Origin: Nocardioides litoris
Lineage (GTDB): Bacteria; Actinomycetota; Actinomycetes; Propionibacteriales; Nocardioidaceae
Reading direction: 5' to 3'
Assembly: GCF_006346315.1 (NCBI RefSeq)
Contig: NZ_VDMR01000002.1
Coordinates: 620,001-684,000 of the forward strand
Length of the DNA stretch: 64,000 nucleotides
Each line of letters begins with the position of its first letter. Positions within the stretch are counted from its first letter, which is position 1. Of the stretch, positions 23,975 through 31,785 are shown piece by piece. Made by a program: the position numbers and the translations under genes. The notes beneath the pieces are model-generated. The model was not told the DNA's origin. It saw only the letters and a list, made by a program, of their open reading frames with translations, and ran no database searches.

Positions 23975-25378
23975 TCAGGGCCGGCGCGAGACCGGCACGT
24001 CGACGCCAGACACCGAGCCGGTGGGCGTGACGATGAACGCGCCGAGCCGCGACTGGTAGTCGCGCAGCGTGCGGCCGGCCTCGGAGTCGCCGCCCATGGC
24101 GGTGGCGACGGATCCGCTGTAGAGCGTGTGGTCGTGGTTGCGCACCGGGCCGAGCACCCCGCCGGGGCTGTCGAGGGTGACGGTCGGGACGGGGGTGTTG
24201 GGGTTGGTGCCCGACCCGTCGACGCCCCCGAGGTCGAGGCGCGGGACGACGTCGAAGCGGTGCTGGACGGCGAGCGCGTCGACCCCGGGTGCGAGCTGCA
24301 GGTGGTCGACGGGACTGCCGTAGGTGAGCACGTGCGTGACGCCGTACCGCTCGACGAAGGCGGGGTCGGAGGCCAGCGTGGCGGCGATGATGCCGCCCTG
24401 GCTGTGGCCGACGAGCATGACCGGTGACCCGGGCGGGATGCCGGCGGCATCGAGGGCGCGGCGCACGGTCTCGGCCGCCGCGGTCGGCTGGCCGGCGACG
24501 AGCGCGACGTTGGCCGACAGGTCGCGCGGCTCGGTGCCGGCGCCGGGTCCCCACGACTCGGTGCCGGGGATCTGGACGACGTACCCGGGCGTCGAGCCGC
24601 CGCCGTTGTCGACGCGGGTGATGCGGATGTCGCCGCCCTCGACGGAGGGGTCCTTGCCGACCGCGTAGGCGTCGGTGACCCCGTGCATCAGCGCCGAGAG
24701 GCTGTCGGGCCGGGTCAGCGGCGGGGTCGCCGACCCCGGCTCGCGGGTCAGCGGCACCGGGGTCGGTGCGCCGACCGCGCCCGCCCCCTCGGCGAACCAC
24801 CGCCGGTCGACGGCGTCGTCGTCGAACGCGTCGAGCACGGTGCCCACGCCCGAGCCGACCGTGCCGATGGCGGCGCCCGCGATCTCGGCGATCGAGTGGG
24901 GCTCGCGACCGGTGAGGACGTCGCCGATCTTGCCCAGCAGGTCGCCCGCGTGGCCGGCGGTGCGGGCCGCCCCGGCGAAGGCGTCGGCGAGCCGGCCGTC
25001 GAGGAGTCCGCGGGTGCCGGTGGGGGTGGGGGTGCCGGGAGCGGGACCGCCGGGCGCCACGGCCGGGGTCGCCGCCGCGGTGCTCGCCGCGGTGCCTGCC
25101 GTGGTGCCCGCGGTCGTGCCCGACGCGGTGTCCTGGGCCTGCGCCTCCTGCCGGATCAGCAGGGCGATCGCGCCCAGCTGGTCGACGGTGCGGTCGAGCG
25201 AGGGCCGGCCGCTGGCCTGCCAGGTCTCGAGGGTGCGCTCGGCGTCGGTGCCGGTCCACTCGAACGACCGCAGCGCCCCGTCGATGAGGGTGGCGAGCTC
25301 GGCGATGCGCTGCGAGCCCTCGTCGAGCGAGCCGCTGGCCGCGAGCCCCGCGGCGGTGTCCATCCCGAGCGTGGTCAC
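23975..25378 (-). CDS. WXG100-like N-terminus fused to an alpha/beta-hydrolase (lipase-like)
   Basis: A 467-residue protein. Residues about 8-85 form a helix-turn-helix with Trp41-Thr-Gly43 in the turn and a following Trp53, the WXG100/ESX hallmark. A Thr/Ala/Pro linker and a Gly/Ala-rich segment follow. The C-terminal half is an alpha/beta hydrolase with nucleophile Ser326 in GHSQGG, probable acid Asp376 (HRFDVV) and His415 or His417 (NHDHT). The build is that of type VII-secreted lipases or toxins. No ESX machinery or classical signal peptide is in the window. GTG 25378 overlaps the preceding stop by four bases, so it is cotranslated with the 177-residue protein. Confidence 0.78.
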   Translation of the reverse strand: MTTLGMDTAAGLAASGSLDEGSQRIAELATLIDGALRSFEWTGTDAERTLETWQASGRPSLDRTVDQLGAIALLIRQEAQAQDTASGTTAGTTAGTAASTAAATPAVAPGGPAPGTPTPTGTRGLLDGRLADAFAGAARTAGHAGDLLGKIGDVLTGREPHSIAEIAGAAIGTVGSGVGTVLDAFDDDAVDRRWFAEGAGAVGAPTPVPLTREPGSATPPLTRPDSLSALMHGVTDAYAVGKDPSVEGGDIRITRVDNGGGSTPGYVVQIPGTESWGPGAGTEPRDLSANVALVAGQPTAAAETVRRALDAAGIPPGSPVMLVGHSQGGIIAATLASDPAFVERYGVTHVLTYGSPVDHLQLAPGVDALAVQHRFDVVPRLDLGGVDGSGTNPNTPVPTVTLDSPGGVLGPVRNHDHTLYSGSVATAMGGDSEAGRTLRDYQSRLGAFIVTPTGSVSGVDVPVSRRP

Positions 25379-25908
25379 GACGCGCTCCGGTCGGCGAGCA
25401 CGAGCGCCTCGAGGGCGGCGGTGACGTCCCAGACGAGCAGGTCGGCCAGGGCCCCCGCGGGCGCCTCGGTCGTGCGCGTCGTCCCGTCGGGTCGCGGCTC
25501 CACCGACCACAGCTCGTCGTCGGTGGCCAGCCAGGTGCGGACCGTGACCTCGTCGCCGGCGACCGTGGCCACCGCGACCAGGGCCCGGCAGTCGTCGACG
25601 AACCCCGGCCCGGGTGTGCGCTCCTCGTCGGGCGGCGCCGGCCGCGTGCGGGGGTCGGCCCGCAGCTGCGCCAGCGGCGGCAGGAGGTCGCGCAGCACCG
25701 GCCACAGCCGCTCGGTCGGGAACGTCGTGGCCTCGCCGTCGACCGCCACCACCGACTCCCGGCCCCGCAGCCCGACGTCGACGTGACGGGTGCGGTCGGC
25801 GTACGTCGTGGCGAGGCGGAGGGCGACGAGCGGCTCCTCGGCCGTGGTGGACGGTGCCGGGGGTGAGGTGCGTTTGTGCGCGCTGTAGCCGAGGTCGTCG
25901 GGGCCCAT
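25375..25908 (-). CDS. Hypothetical partner of the WXG-lipase protein
   Basis: A 177-residue soluble protein of no family I recognise. It has alternating strands and helices (VALRLATTYADRTRHVDVGLRG, RALVAVATVAGDEVTVRTWLATDDELWSVEP at about 30-50 and 108-138) and a C-terminal helix DLLVWDVTAALEALVLAD. Its position as first gene of a two-gene unit, with a GTGA overlap to a WXG-type protein, suggests a chaperone or cofactor for that protein; this is inference from context only. Start ATG 25908 follows TAGCGT by six bases. Confidence 0.65.
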   Translation of the reverse strand: MGPDDLGYSAHKRTSPPAPSTTAEEPLVALRLATTYADRTRHVDVGLRGRESVVAVDGEATTFPTERLWPVLRDLLPPLAQLRADPRTRPAPPDEERTPGPGFVDDCRALVAVATVAGDEVTVRTWLATDDELWSVEPRPDGTTRTTEAPAGALADLLVWDVTAALEALVLADRSAS

Positions 25909-25914
25909 GGGCGC

Positions 25915-25920
25915 ACGCTA
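25915..25920 (-). promoter_or_regulatory. TANNNT -10 box of a likely leaderless gene
   Basis: Minus-strand TAGCGT, six bases before ATG 25908. Confidence 0.55.
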
Positions 25921-25971
25921 GGTACGTCGTGGGGCCGAGCGTCAGTGGAAGGTTCCGGGCTTGGGCGGGCC

Positions 25972-25977
25972 TAGGGT
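25972..25977 (+). promoter_or_regulatory. TANNNT -10 box of a likely leaderless gene
   Basis: TAGGGT ends six bases before GTG 25984. Confidence 0.55.
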
Positions 25978-25983
25978 CTCTGC

Positions 25984-26616
25984 GTGCGCCCCGCCCGCCT
26001 GCCCCTGCTCCTGCCCGCCGCTGCGCTCGTCCTGGCCGGCTGCTCGGCGGCGACGGCCGACGCCGAGGACCTCCGCGCGACCATCGCCGAGGCCGACGAG
26101 GAGGCCGAGGACTGCCCCGTCGACCTCGACCCGGGCGACGCGCTCGACGAGGTGGGGCGGTCCTCGGAGGTCACCGCGGTCGCGGCCAGTCGGGAGGTCT
26201 CGCAGACCGACGAGCCCGCCGGGGACCCGCTGACCGCCCAGCAGGACGGCGCCACGGTCCTCGACGTGACGGCCGGCGCCTACCTGCAGTGCACGTTCGA
26301 GGTGGGCGGCGACGGCGAGCTCGAGGTGGACGTCTTCGTCTCGCGCGGTCCGGAGGCCTCGGCCGCGCTCGCGATGCTGCCGCAGACGATCAAGGAGAGC
26401 GGCGGCGACACCGAGGGCGCCCAGCGCACCGCCGACGACGTCGACGAGGAGGGGGCGGTGGTCGTGCTCCCCGACGGCGTCGTGCTGGCCGACGTGCCGA
26501 CCGACGACGGTGACGGTGACGCGGCCCTGCTGGTCTTCGGGGACGCCGTCGACGGCCTCGACGACGGCGACCTCGAGGAGGTCGCGCAGGAGCTCGTCGG
26601 CGACCTCACCTCCTGA
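25984..26616 (+). CDS. Secreted lipoprotein of unknown function
   Basis: A 210-residue protein. The signal peptide (1-20) ends in the lipobox LVLAGC, so Cys20 should be lipid-anchored on the outer face of the membrane. The mature part is strongly acidic and rich in Asp, Glu, Ala and Gly, with two further Cys (EDCPVDL, YLQCTF) that may pair. No catalytic motif is seen. Start GTG 25984 is set by both the leaderless box and the signal peptide. Its stop lies 18 bases from the convergent HAD gene's stop, with a small CCACCGCTGGGCGGTGG hairpin between them. Confidence 0.8.
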   Translation: MRPARLPLLLPAAALVLAGCSAATADAEDLRATIAEADEEAEDCPVDLDPGDALDEVGRSSEVTAVAASREVSQTDEPAGDPLTAQQDGATVLDVTAGAYLQCTFEVGGDGELEVDVFVSRGPEASAALAMLPQTIKESGGDTEGAQRTADDVDEEGAVVVLPDGVVLADVPTDDGDGDAALLVFGDAVDGLDDGDLEEVAQELVGDLTS

Positions 26617-26634
26617 CCACCGCTGGGCGGTGGC

Positions 26635-27426
26635 TCAGGCGTCGCGCTTCCTCCGGGCGCCGGCCCACAGCACGCCACCCACGGCCACGACGCCGCCGAC
26701 GGCGAGCGCGGCCAGCGTCGGCCCGGCCGGGGGGAGCGGCACGCGGGTGCGCAGCGCGACCGGCTTGGTGAAGACCAGCACGGGCCAGCCGCGCGAGGCG
26801 GCCTCCTTGCGCAGGTCGCGGTCGGGGTTGACCGCGTGCGGGAACCCGACCGCCGCGAGCATCGGCACGTCGGTCACCGAGTCGCTGTAGGCGTAGCACC
26901 GGGCGAGGTCGTAGCCCCGCTCGGCGGCCAGCCGCTCGATCGCGCGGGCCTTCTCCTTGCCGTAGGCGTAGTAGTCGATCTCGCCGGTGTACTTGCCGTC
27001 GACCACCTCGAGCCGGGAGGCCACCACGTGGTCGGCGCCCAGCAGGTCGCCGATCGGCTCGACGACCTCGGTGCCGGAGGCCGAGACGATCACGACGTCG
27101 CGGCCCGCCAGGCTGTGCTCGGCGATCAGGCCGACGGCCTCGTCGTACACGATCGGGTCGACGACCTCACGCAGGGTCTCGGCCACGATCTCGCGCACGG
27201 TGGCGACGTCCCAGCCGCCGACCAGCGACGACATGAACTGGCGCAGCTTCTCCATCTGGTCGTGGTCGGCGCCACCCACGAGGTAGACGAACTGGGCGTA
27301 CGCCGAGCGCAGCACGGCGCGCCGCGAGATCAGGCCGCCGGCCTGGAACGGCTTCGAGAAGGCCAGGGTGCTCGACTTGGCGATGATCGTCTTGTCGAGG
27401 TCGAAGAAGGCCGCGGCGCGCGCCAT
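26635..27426 (-). CDS. HAD-IB family phosphatase with C-terminal membrane helix
   Basis: A 263-residue SerB-like HAD hydrolase. Motif I is FFDLDKTII (residues 7-15, nucleophile Asp9), motif II VIVSASGTE (about 108), motif III Lys in YGKEKARAIE (about 150) and motif IV YSDSVTDVPML (about 172). A hydrophobic helix near the C-terminus (about 235-255) followed by RRKRD suggests membrane attachment. Start ATG 27426 rather than 27435 is favoured because the TACGAT box overlaps the upstream ATG. A HAD phosphatase divergent from ssd/tadA is a conserved arrangement in actinobacteria (for example Rv3661 beside Rv3660c in Mycobacterium tuberculosis). Confidence 0.87.
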   Translation of the reverse strand: MARAAAFFDLDKTIIAKSSTLAFSKPFQAGGLISRRAVLRSAYAQFVYLVGGADHDQMEKLRQFMSSLVGGWDVATVREIVAETLREVVDPIVYDEAVGLIAEHSLAGRDVVIVSASGTEVVEPIGDLLGADHVVASRLEVVDGKYTGEIDYYAYGKEKARAIERLAAERGYDLARCYAYSDSVTDVPMLAAVGFPHAVNPDRDLRKEAASRGWPVLVFTKPVALRTRVPLPPAGPTLAALAVGGVVAVGGVLWAGARRKRDA

Positions 27427-27433
27427 GCCGGTC

Positions 27434-27439
27434 ATCGTA
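27434..27439 (-). promoter_or_regulatory. TANNNT -10 box that decides the HAD start
   Basis: Minus-strand TACGAT, seven bases before ATG 27426; it covers part of the alternative ATG at 27435, which therefore cannot be in a full message. Confidence 0.55.
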
Positions 27440-27511
27440 GGTCGCGGTGGGGCGGTGGGGGTGCCCCGAGGGGTGGGGCGTGCAGCGGGGCGTGGGGAGG
27501 AGCGGTCCCGA

Positions 27512-27606
27512 GACGTCCAGAAGTCGTCCAGGAGTCGTCCACAGGCCACCCCGCCGACGCGGTCGTCCACAGGCCGCCGGGGAGCGGGGGTGGTCGTCCG
27601 TAGCGT
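27512..27606 (+). promoter_or_regulatory. Repeated GTCGTCC(A) motifs in the Tad-operon upstream region
   Basis: GTCGTCCA occurs at 27523, 27534 and 27562, with GTCGTCCG at 27593 and a variant at 27512. Two copies extend to TCGTCCACAGG. The block TCCAGGAGTCGTCCAC (27527-27542) recurs exactly before the pilin gene (31457-31472). A TAGCGT -10-like box follows at 27601-27606. This looks like a cluster of regulator sites; TCGTCCACA also resembles a DnaA box. Confidence 0.5.
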
Positions 27607-27624
27607 CCGGGCAGCCGGTTGCCC

Positions 27625-28767
27625 ATGACCCTCGACAGGACCCCGACCCGTGCCCACCCCACCGACCGCCGCGCCCCGCGGCCCCCGCTCCTCGTCACCG
27701 CCGACCCGGCGCTGCGCGAGGAGCTGCAGCGCCTGGCGGCCGCCGCCGGCGTCACGCCCCAGGTCGCCGCCGACCCGCTGACCGCCCTGCGCTCCTGGAC
27801 CCGCGCCGCCCTCGTGCTGGTCGGCGGCGACCTCGCCGCCCCGCTGGCCGACCTCGCCCCCGAGCGGCGCGACGGTGTCCACGTGCTGGCGTGGGGCACG
27901 GCCGACCACGAGCTGTTCCGCGCCGCCGTCGCGCTCGGCGCCGAGGACGTCTCCGAGCTGCCCCGCTCGGAGGGCTGGGTCGTGGAGGCCCTCACCGACA
28001 TCGGCGAGGCCGGCCGGCCGCGCGGCCTGGTCGTCGGCGTCGTGGGCGGCTCCGGTGGCGCGGGCGCCACCACGCTGGCCTGTGCGCTCGGCCAGGTGGC
28101 CGGTCGCACGGGCGACGCCGTGGTCGTCGACTGCGACCCGCTCGGCCCCGGGGTCGACCGGGTGCTCGGGCTCGACCGCACGGCGGGCTTCCGCTGGGAC
28201 GCGTTGTGCCAGACGACCGGCCGGCTGAGCGCCCGGGCGCTGCGCGAGGCCCTGCCGCGCCGTCGGGGCGTCGGCGTGCTCAGCTGGTACGCCGGCACCC
28301 CGGCCTCGCTGCAGCCCTTCGCGGTCCGCGAGGCGCTCTCGGCCTGCCGGCGCGGCCACGACACCGTCCTCGTCGACCTGCCCCGCACCGACGACCCGGT
28401 GGTCGCCGAGGTGGTCGCGCGCTGCGACGTCGTGCTGGTCGTGGCCGTGCCCACGGTGGCGGGGGTCGCCGCGGCGGCGCGGGTCTGCGCCCGCCACCGC
28501 GGCCGGGCGCCGGTCACCCTCGTCCTGCACGGCCGCGCGGTCGACCCCCGCGAGGTGGCGGCCTCGGCCGGGGCGCCCGTGCTGGCCGTGGTGCCCCACC
28601 AGCGGGGGTTGGGCGAGGCCGTCGACCTCGGGCTCGGTCCGGTGCGCTCGCCGCGCAGCCCGCTGTCGCGGTGGTGCGCCGAGCTGCTCGAGCGGCTGCG
28701 CGACCCGGCGGTCGTGCCGGCCCTCCCGGTCAGCCAGCCTGCCGGCGACCCGGGCCGGGCGGCGTGA
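27625..28767 (+). CDS. ssd: Septum-site-determining/TadZ-CpaE-like ATPase (Ssd type)
   Basis: A 380-residue protein of the MinD/ParA superfamily that opens actinobacterial Flp/Tad loci. The N-terminal 110 residues are a receiver-like pseudo-domain (PPLLVTADPALREELQ..). The ATPase half begins VVGVVGGSGGAGATTLA (about 132-148), a deviant Walker A, followed by VVVDCDPLGPG (switch region) and VLVDLPRTDD. TadZ/CpaE proteins position pilus machinery; Ssd of M. tuberculosis affects septation. ATG 27625 is preferred to TTG 27619. The stop overlaps the TadA start by four bases (GTGA). Confidence 0.85.
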   Translation: MTLDRTPTRAHPTDRRAPRPPLLVTADPALREELQRLAAAAGVTPQVAADPLTALRSWTRAALVLVGGDLAAPLADLAPERRDGVHVLAWGTADHELFRAAVALGAEDVSELPRSEGWVVEALTDIGEAGRPRGLVVGVVGGSGGAGATTLACALGQVAGRTGDAVVVDCDPLGPGVDRVLGLDRTAGFRWDALCQTTGRLSARALREALPRRRGVGVLSWYAGTPASLQPFAVREALSACRRGHDTVLVDLPRTDDPVVAEVVARCDVVLVVAVPTVAGVAAAARVCARHRGRAPVTLVLHGRAVDPREVAASAGAPVLAVVPHQRGLGEAVDLGLGPVRSPRSPLSRWCAELLERLRDPAVVPALPVSQPAGDPGRAA

Positions 28768-29936
28768 GCGCCGACCTGCCGCTCGGTCTCGTCGAGCAGG
28801 TGCGCGAGCACCTCGCCCGCGAGCCCGGCGACCTCACCCCGCACCGGGTGGCGCGGGCGCTGCGCGACACGGGCCGGCCGGTCGGCGACGCCACGGTGCT
28901 CGCCGTGCACGAGGTCCTGCGGCGCGACGTGGTCGGCGCAGGCCCGCTCGAGCCGTTGCTCGCGCTGCCGGGCGTCACCGACGTCGTCGTCAACGGTCCC
29001 GACCAGGTCCACCTCGACCGCGGTCGCGGCCTGGAGCGCAGCGACGTCCGGTTCGCCGACGACGCCGCCGTACGCCGCCTGGCGCAGCGGCTGGCCTCCC
29101 TCGGCGGCCGACGGCTCGACGACGCCTCGCCCTACGTCGACCTCCGGCTCTCCGACGGCACCCGGTTCCACGCCGTGCTCGCCCCGCTGGCCCGGCCCGG
29201 CACGGCGATCTCGCTGCGGGTGCCGCGGCGCGGCGGGTTCGACCTCGACGCGCTCGTGGCCGCCGGGGCCCTCGACCCCGCCGTGGCGCAGCTGCTCGAC
29301 CGGGTCCTCGCCGCCCGCCTGGCGTTCCTGGTCAGCGGCGGCACGGGCACCGGCAAGACGACGCTCCTGGCCGCCCTCCTCGCGCGCCTGCCCACCGACC
29401 AGCGGCTCGTGGTGGTCGAGGACGCCTCCGAGCTGCGCCCCGACCACCCCCACGTCGTCGGGCTGGAGGCCCGCCCGGCCAACGCCGAGGGGGCCGGAGC
29501 CGTCGACCTGCGCACGCTCGTGCGGCAGGCCCTGCGCATGCGGCCCGACCGGCTGGTGGTGGGGGAGGTCCGCGGCGCCGAGGTCGTCGACCTGCTCGCC
29601 GCGCTCAACACCGGGCACGAGGGCGGCTGCGGCACCCTGCACGCCAACTCTGCCCGCGACGTCCCCGCCCGGGTCGAGGCCCTCGCCCTGGCGGCCGGCC
29701 TGGGCCGCGAGGCCGCGCACAGCCAGCTCGCCTCGGCCGTCGACGCGGTCGTCCACCTCGCCCGCGACCGTTCCGGGCGGCGCCACGTGGCGCAGGTCGC
29801 CGTCCCGGTGCAGCGCCCCGACGGACTGGTGTCGATGGAGGTGGCCGTCGCGTCGACACCCGCCACCGGGCTGCGCGAGGGCCCGGGCCTCGACCGGCTC
29901 CTCGACCGGCTCGACCTCGCCGGGACGGACGAGTGA
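28764..29936 (+). CDS. tadA: Flp pilus assembly ATPase TadA/CpaF
   Basis: A 390-residue secretion ATPase that powers pilin extrusion. N-terminal region with VTDVVVNGPDQVHLDRG (about 68-84), the CpaF signature; Walker A SGGTGTGKTTL (about 191-201); Asp box VVVEDASEL (about 218); Walker B-type RPDRLVVGEVRGAE (about 262) and His box TGHEGGCGTLHANSA (about 285). The protein is hexameric and cytoplasmic, acting with TadB/TadC. GTG 28764 overlaps the ssd stop, and its own stop overlaps the TadB start, each as GTGA. Confidence 0.93.
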   Translation: MSADLPLGLVEQVREHLAREPGDLTPHRVARALRDTGRPVGDATVLAVHEVLRRDVVGAGPLEPLLALPGVTDVVVNGPDQVHLDRGRGLERSDVRFADDAAVRRLAQRLASLGGRRLDDASPYVDLRLSDGTRFHAVLAPLARPGTAISLRVPRRGGFDLDALVAAGALDPAVAQLLDRVLAARLAFLVSGGTGTGKTTLLAALLARLPTDQRLVVVEDASELRPDHPHVVGLEARPANAEGAGAVDLRTLVRQALRMRPDRLVVGEVRGAEVVDLLAALNTGHEGGCGTLHANSARDVPARVEALALAAGLGREAAHSQLASAVDAVVHLARDRSGRRHVAQVAVPVQRPDGLVSMEVAVASTPATGLREGPGLDRLLDRLDLAGTDE

Positions 29937-30721
29937 CGACCGCCGTGGGCGTGGCAGTCGCCGTGCTCGCCGCGGCCGGCTGCGCCGCCCTGCTCCCGGC
30001 GTCGTCCGGACGTATGGCCGACGCTCGGACCGGATCTGCTCCGGCGCTGCGGGTGGGGCTCGTCGCGGGGGCGGCCGTCCTCGTCACCGGCTGGGTCTCC
30101 CGTACGCCGACGGTCATGGCCCTCGCCGCCGTGCTCGCCGTCACGGCGCTCGGCGGCCGGCGGCTGTGGCGCGCGGCCCGGGCACGCCGGACCGCCGCGG
30201 CGACGGCCGACCGGGTGCTCGAGACCTGTGCGGCCCTCGCCGCCGAGCTCGGGTCCGGACGGTCGGCCGGCGCCGCCCTCGACCGGGTGACGGCCGACTG
30301 GCCGGCGCTGGCCCCGGTGGCCGAGGCCCACCGGGTGGGCGCCGACGTGCCGGCCGCCTGGCGCGCGCTGGCCACCACGCCCGGGGCGGGTGACCTGCGG
30401 GTGGTCGGCGCCGCCTGGCAGGTGGCCCACCGCACCGGCGAGGGGCTGGCCGACACCCTGCGCCGGGTCGCCGACGGCCTCCGCGCCGACGCCGCCACTC
30501 GGCGCGTCGTCAGTGGGGAGCTCGCCAGCGCCCGCGCCACGGCCCGGCTCGTGGCCGCACTGCCGCTGCTCGCGCTCACCATGGGCAACGGGGCCGGCGG
30601 TGACCCGTGGGGCTTCCTCCTCGGTCACCCCGTCGGCCTGGCCTGCCTGGCCGCCGGTCTCGGTCTCGGCCTGGCCGGACTGGCGTGGATCGAGGCCCTC
30701 GCACGTGAGGTCGACCGGTGA
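29933..30721 (+). CDS. tadB: TadB-like pilus assembly membrane protein
   Basis: A 262-residue inner-membrane platform protein (T2SSF family). Two N-terminal hydrophobic segments (about 3-25 and 38-75), a cytoplasmic helical T2SSF domain (ETCAALAAELGSGRSAGAAL.. about 92-205, where the second half reads RVVSGELASARATARLVAALPLL) and a C-terminal helix pair. The GNGAGGDPWGFLLGHPVGL loop near 218 is typical of TadB. Shorter than proteobacterial TadB, as usual in actinobacteria. GTG 29933 overlaps the tadA stop; its stop overlaps the tadC start. Confidence 0.85.
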   Translation: MTTAVGVAVAVLAAAGCAALLPASSGRMADARTGSAPALRVGLVAGAAVLVTGWVSRTPTVMALAAVLAVTALGGRRLWRAARARRTAAATADRVLETCAALAAELGSGRSAGAALDRVTADWPALAPVAEAHRVGADVPAAWRALATTPGAGDLRVVGAAWQVAHRTGEGLADTLRRVADGLRADAATRRVVSGELASARATARLVAALPLLALTMGNGAGGDPWGFLLGHPVGLACLAAGLGLGLAGLAWIEALAREVDR

Positions 30722-31452
30722 TGACCGGGCCCGCCTGGCTGGCCTGCCTCGCCGCCGCGGCGGCCGCGGCCGCCGCCTCCCTGCTGCTGCCGCACCGCGC
30801 TCCCCCTCGCCGGCCGGACCCCGGCCCCGCCGCGGCCGGTCCCGACGACGGCTGGCTGCGCCGCCACCGGCTGCTGTGGACCGCCCTCGCGGGCGTCGCC
30901 GGGGCGACCTTCGTGCACGGGACCGCCGGGGTGGTCGCTGGAGCCGGGGCGGCGGGGATGGTCTGGGTGGTGGTGGGGCGCTCGGAGCCGCCGGCGGAGC
31001 GCCGTCGCCGGGCCGAGGTGCGGCGCGACCTGCCGGCGGTGGTGGCGCTGCTGGGTGCCGCGCTCCGGTCCGGATCGGGTCCGGCCGACGGCGTGGGCCT
31101 GGTCGCCCACGCCCTGCCGGGAGCGGCCGCCGACCGGCTCGTCGCGGTGGGGGCCCGGCTCGCCCTCGGCGTGTCCCCGGCCCAGGTCTGGGCCGACCTC
31201 GCCACCGATCCCGAGCTGGCCCCGCTCGGGCGGACCCTCGCCCGGGCCCACGAGACCGGAGCGCCCGTCGTCGAGGCGGTGGCGCGACTGGCCGACGAGC
31301 TCGCCGGCCGGGCCCGCGGGCACGCCGAGGACCGCGCACGGCAGGTCGGCGTCAAGGCGGCCGTGCCGCTCGGGCTCTGCCTGCTGCCGGCCTTCGTGCT
31401 GGTCGGCGTGGTGCCCGTCGTGGCCGGCCTGCTGGCCACCGTGACCGGGTGA
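30721..31452 (+). CDS. tadC: TadC-like pilus assembly membrane protein
   Basis: A 243-residue T2SSF-family protein, second half of the pilus platform. N-terminal helix (2-20), second hydrophobic stretch (about 58-82), cytoplasmic domain with RRDLPAVVALLGAALRSGSGP (about 102) and the conserved LARAHETGAPVVEAVARLADEL (about 173), and a C-terminal LPAFVLVGVVPVVAGLL helix. ATG 30721 overlaps the tadB stop by one base; GTG 30718, directly before it, is an equally possible start and would give the GTGA overlap seen at neighbouring junctions. A 141-base gap with its own candidate promoter follows before the pilin gene. Confidence 0.85.
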   Translation: MTGPAWLACLAAAAAAAAASLLLPHRAPPRRPDPGPAAAGPDDGWLRRHRLLWTALAGVAGATFVHGTAGVVAGAGAAGMVWVVVGRSEPPAERRRRAEVRRDLPAVVALLGAALRSGSGPADGVGLVAHALPGAAADRLVAVGARLALGVSPAQVWADLATDPELAPLGRTLARAHETGAPVVEAVARLADELAGRARGHAEDRARQVGVKAAVPLGLCLLPAFVLVGVVPVVAGLLATVTG

Positions 31453-31593
31453 GCAGTCCAGGAGTCGTCCACCGGATCCCGTCCGCCGGTCCCTCTCCAC
31501 AGGCGCGCACCGGCCGGTCGCCGACCGTCCCCGGTCTCGCGCAGGCTCCCTGCGACGGGCCGCACCGGGCGGCCCGCGACGACAGGAGACGCC
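31453..31593 (+). promoter_or_regulatory. Pilin-gene upstream region with shared 16-base motif
   Basis: TCCAGGAGTCGTCCAC at 31457-31472 is identical to 27527-27542 before ssd, and a TCCACAGG follows at 31496-31503 as it does there. The gap between tadC and the pilin gene thus appears to be a second promoter region under the same control, which would allow extra pilin synthesis. Confidence 0.45.
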
Positions 31594-31785
31594 ATGCCCC
31601 TCCCCACCCGCCCGACCCGCCGCTCCCGTGACGAGCGCGGCATCACGACCGCCGAGTACGCCGTGGGCACGGCCGCCGGCGCCGGCCTGGCCGGGCTGCT
31701 CTACCAGCTGCTCACCGGCGGCTTCGGCAACACGATGCTCAAGACCCTCTTCGAACACGTCCTCGGCCTCCTCGGCATCGGGTGA
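31594..31785 (+). CDS. DUF4244 Flp-type prepilin
   Basis: A 63-residue pilin precursor. The basic leader (PTRRSRDERG) ends at Gly16, followed by ITTAEYAV: Glu at +5 and Tyr at +6 match the Flp prepilin cleavage motif G-xxxx-EY. One hydrophobic helix (about 22-44) and a short GGFGNTMLKTLFEHVL tail follow. It is the likely main pilus subunit, cleaved by a prepilin peptidase not encoded in this window. AGGAG lies at 31583-31587. Its stop overlaps the TadE start (GTGA). Confidence 0.9.
   Translation: MPLPTRPTRRSRDERGITTAEYAVGTAAGAGLAGLLYQLLTGGFGNTMLKTLFEHVLGLLGIG

Noticed and set aside
21945-25916. A 1323-codon minus-strand open frame
   Set aside because: Only the last 310 codons (methyltransferase) have protein-like composition and a start signal; the rest is Arg/Pro/Ala-rich shadow of the lipase-like operon and antisense to the Fic-like gene.
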